64,000 nt of DNA from an uncultured Pelagibacteraceae bacterium. GTDB taxonomy: Bacteria > Pseudomonadota > Alphaproteobacteria > Pelagibacterales > Pelagibacteraceae. Shown here piece by piece: positions 62,325 through 64,000 of this stretch. A program made the translations under genes and the position numbers. The stretch is taken from the NCBI GenBank assembly GCA_902569105.1, contig CACFTE010000003.1:1-64000 (forward strand). Direction: 5' to 3'. Under the pieces are notes generated by a model that was not told the origin of the DNA, made no database searches, and saw only the letters and a program-made list of their open reading frames with translations. Numbering within the stretch: position 1 is the stretch's first letter; the number at the start of each line of letters is the position of its first letter.

Positions 62325-63376
62325 GTATTAAATATAATTTTATTAAAAACTTTAATTGCTTGTTTGTTTTCATTTACATCATGCACTCTTAATATTTGTA
62401 TTCCTTGTAAAAGTGCATGTATATTAGAAGAAATTGTTCCCCCGATTCTATTTTTGCTATCGTTATTGCCTGTTATATCTTTTATATATTTTTTTTTAGA
62501 TATACCTAACATTACTGGAAATCCTAATGAGTGGAAAATAGATATTTGATTTAAAATTGTAATATTATGTTTCAAATTTTTACCAAAACCAATACCAGGA
62601 TCTAAAATTATATTCTCATGATTTATTTTATTTTCTTTAATAAATTCAATTTTTTTTTCAAAAAAATCGTAAATGTCCAAAACAACATTTTTATACTTTG
62701 GATTTATTTGCATTGTTTTAGGTGTTCCCTTCATATGGTGTAAAACGAATGGAATTTGTGTTTGTTTTAATAAATTTAACATTTCTTTGTCATGACTTAG
62801 ACCTGAAACATCATTAAGTAAATTTATTTTTAATGGAAAAGCTTTTCGAAAAACAAAACTTTTTCTTGTATCTAAGGAAACAAAGCATCTAATTTTTCTA
62901 GCATATTTTATTTTTGATTTTATTCTGTTCCATTCTATAGTACTTTTTACAGTCTTTGAATTTGGTCTTGTAGACTCGCCACCTATATCAATTATATCAG
63001 CTCCCTGTTTTTTCATTATTTTAATTTGTTGATTTGCTAGGTTTGTTTTTAAATATTTACCACCATCTGAAAAACTATCTGGTGTAGCATTTAATATACC
63101 CATCAGAAGAGGATAGTGCTTAAATTTTAATTTATTTATTTTTTTTACTTTTGTAATATTTTTTAAATCAATAAATATTTTTTGTTTTATATGTGGGGGA
63201 AGTTTTTTAATATCTTTTATTTTGACTAATTTCTTTTTTCTTCTAGTTATTATTTCGATAGTATCGAAAGAAATTAATTTATTTCCATTTAAAGGTAATG
63301 TTTTTTTTTTATTTACTTTTTCTTTTGAGATTTTTCCGTAATAAAAATTACACGCTCGTGTGTAATATTTTATCAT
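62321..63376 (-). CDS. folP: dihydropteroate synthase
   Basis: LLMGILNATPDSFSDGG, GADIIDIGGESTRPNS, ILDPGIGFGKN; N-terminal extension of about 90 aa. Confidence 0.93.
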   Translation of the reverse strand: MIKYYTRACNFYYGKISKEKVNKKKTLPLNGNKLISFDTIEIITRRKKKLVKIKDIKKLPPHIKQKIFIDLKNITKVKKINKLKFKHYPLLMGILNATPDSFSDGGKYLKTNLANQQIKIMKKQGADIIDIGGESTRPNSKTVKSTIEWNRIKSKIKYARKIRCFVSLDTRKSFVFRKAFPLKINLLNDVSGLSHDKEMLNLLKQTQIPFVLHHMKGTPKTMQINPKYKNVVLDIYDFFEKKIEFIKENKINHENIILDPGIGFGKNLKHNITILNQISIFHSLGFPVMLGISKKKYIKDITGNNDSKNRIGGTISSNIHALLQGIQILRVHDVNENKQAIKVFNKIIFNT

Positions 63377-63380
63377 TATA

Positions 63381-64000
63381 TTAGTGAACTATTTTTGGTT
63401 TTAATCCAATAGAGCCGAGGGCTGAATCTTTATTGTCATCATCTTTTTGAAGATCTTCTTTATTTTCTGGATATTTGTTTTTGTTAATAATATCCTCTAT
63501 CTCTTCCCCGGTTAAAGTTTCGTAAGTTAATAAAGCTTTTGCGATTTTATGAAGATCATCAACTTTTTCTGTTAATATTTTTTTTGCATGGTTGTATCCC
63601 TCATCAACAAGCTTTCTAATTTCTTTATCAATTTTTTGAGCAACAGCTTCGGAAACGCTTTGTGTTTGAGTAACTGATCTGCCTAAAAAAACTTCCTCTT
63701 GGTTTTCTCCATATTCTACTGGACCCATTTCTTCACTCATACCATATTTTGTAACCATAGCTCTTGCTAATTGAGTAGCTTGGTTTATGTCGGAACCGTT
63801 TCCACCACCTGCTCCAGTTGTTATATTATCTTTTCCAAAAATTATTTCCTCTGCAACTCTTCCACCAAAACAAACAGCTAATCTTGCTTTCAGATATTTA
63901 ATTGAATACCCGTGTTTGTCCCTTTCAGGTAAGTTCATAACCATGCCAAGAGCTCTTCCCCTTGGAATAATTGTTGCTTTATGAATTGGGTCATAATGAG
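63381..64000 (-). CDS. ftsH: ATP-dependent zinc metalloprotease FtsH, C-terminal part (runs off right edge)
   Basis: DPIHKATIIPRGRALGMVMNLPERD...GGRVAEEIIFG...TTGAGGGNGSDINQATQLARAMVTKYGMSE; frame open to the window end. Confidence 0.96.
   Translation of the reverse strand, partial: HYDPIHKATIIPRGRALGMVMNLPERDKHGYSIKYLKARLAVCFGGRVAEEIIFGKDNITTGAGGGNGSDINQATQLARAMVTKYGMSEEMGPVEYGENQEEVFLGRSVTQTQSVSEAVAQKIDKEIRKLVDEGYNHAKKILTEKVDDLHKIAKALLTYETLTGEEIEDIINKNKYPENKEDLQKDDDNKDSALGSIGLKPKIVH

Noticed and set aside
62321-63376. Long N-terminal extension of FolP as a possible domain fusion
   Set aside because: From memory, similar N-terminal extensions occur in alphaproteobacterial dihydropteroate synthases; not clearly unusual.

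Overview
This is an AT-rich, gene-dense, streamlined bacterial chromosome segment. Gene content and style (two HAAT-type amino-acid ABC transporters, ThyX, PPDK, a permuted two-piece tmRNA, near-zero intergenic distances) fit an alphaproteobacterium of the SAR11/Pelagibacterales type; that placement is inference. About 67 protein genes, two tRNAs (Leu-GAG, Arg-UCG), a permuted ssrA and three clear intrinsic-terminator hairpins are supportable. Most content is housekeeping: ilv/leu, mre/mrd/rod, hflKC/degP, miaA, nadAC, ppdK, glyQS, dxs/ispA/xseB, ispB, aroC, pdxH, rpoH, purA, thiD, glmM, folP, ftsH. I see no CRISPR array, phage, transposon or defence island. The items most worth a second look are: (i) a long perfect hairpin ending 6 nt before the start codon of a LysE-family exporter, a candidate cis-regulatory RNA; (ii) ispA split by a +1 frameshift at an A6 run; (iii) an unannotated 22-codon membrane-peptide ORF between a thioredoxin gene and a terminator; (iv) four convergent gene pairs that share a 4-nt TTAA/CTAA stop overlap; (v) an intrinsic-terminator-like hairpin between a binding-protein gene and its permease genes, in an operon that also carries azlCD exporter genes.
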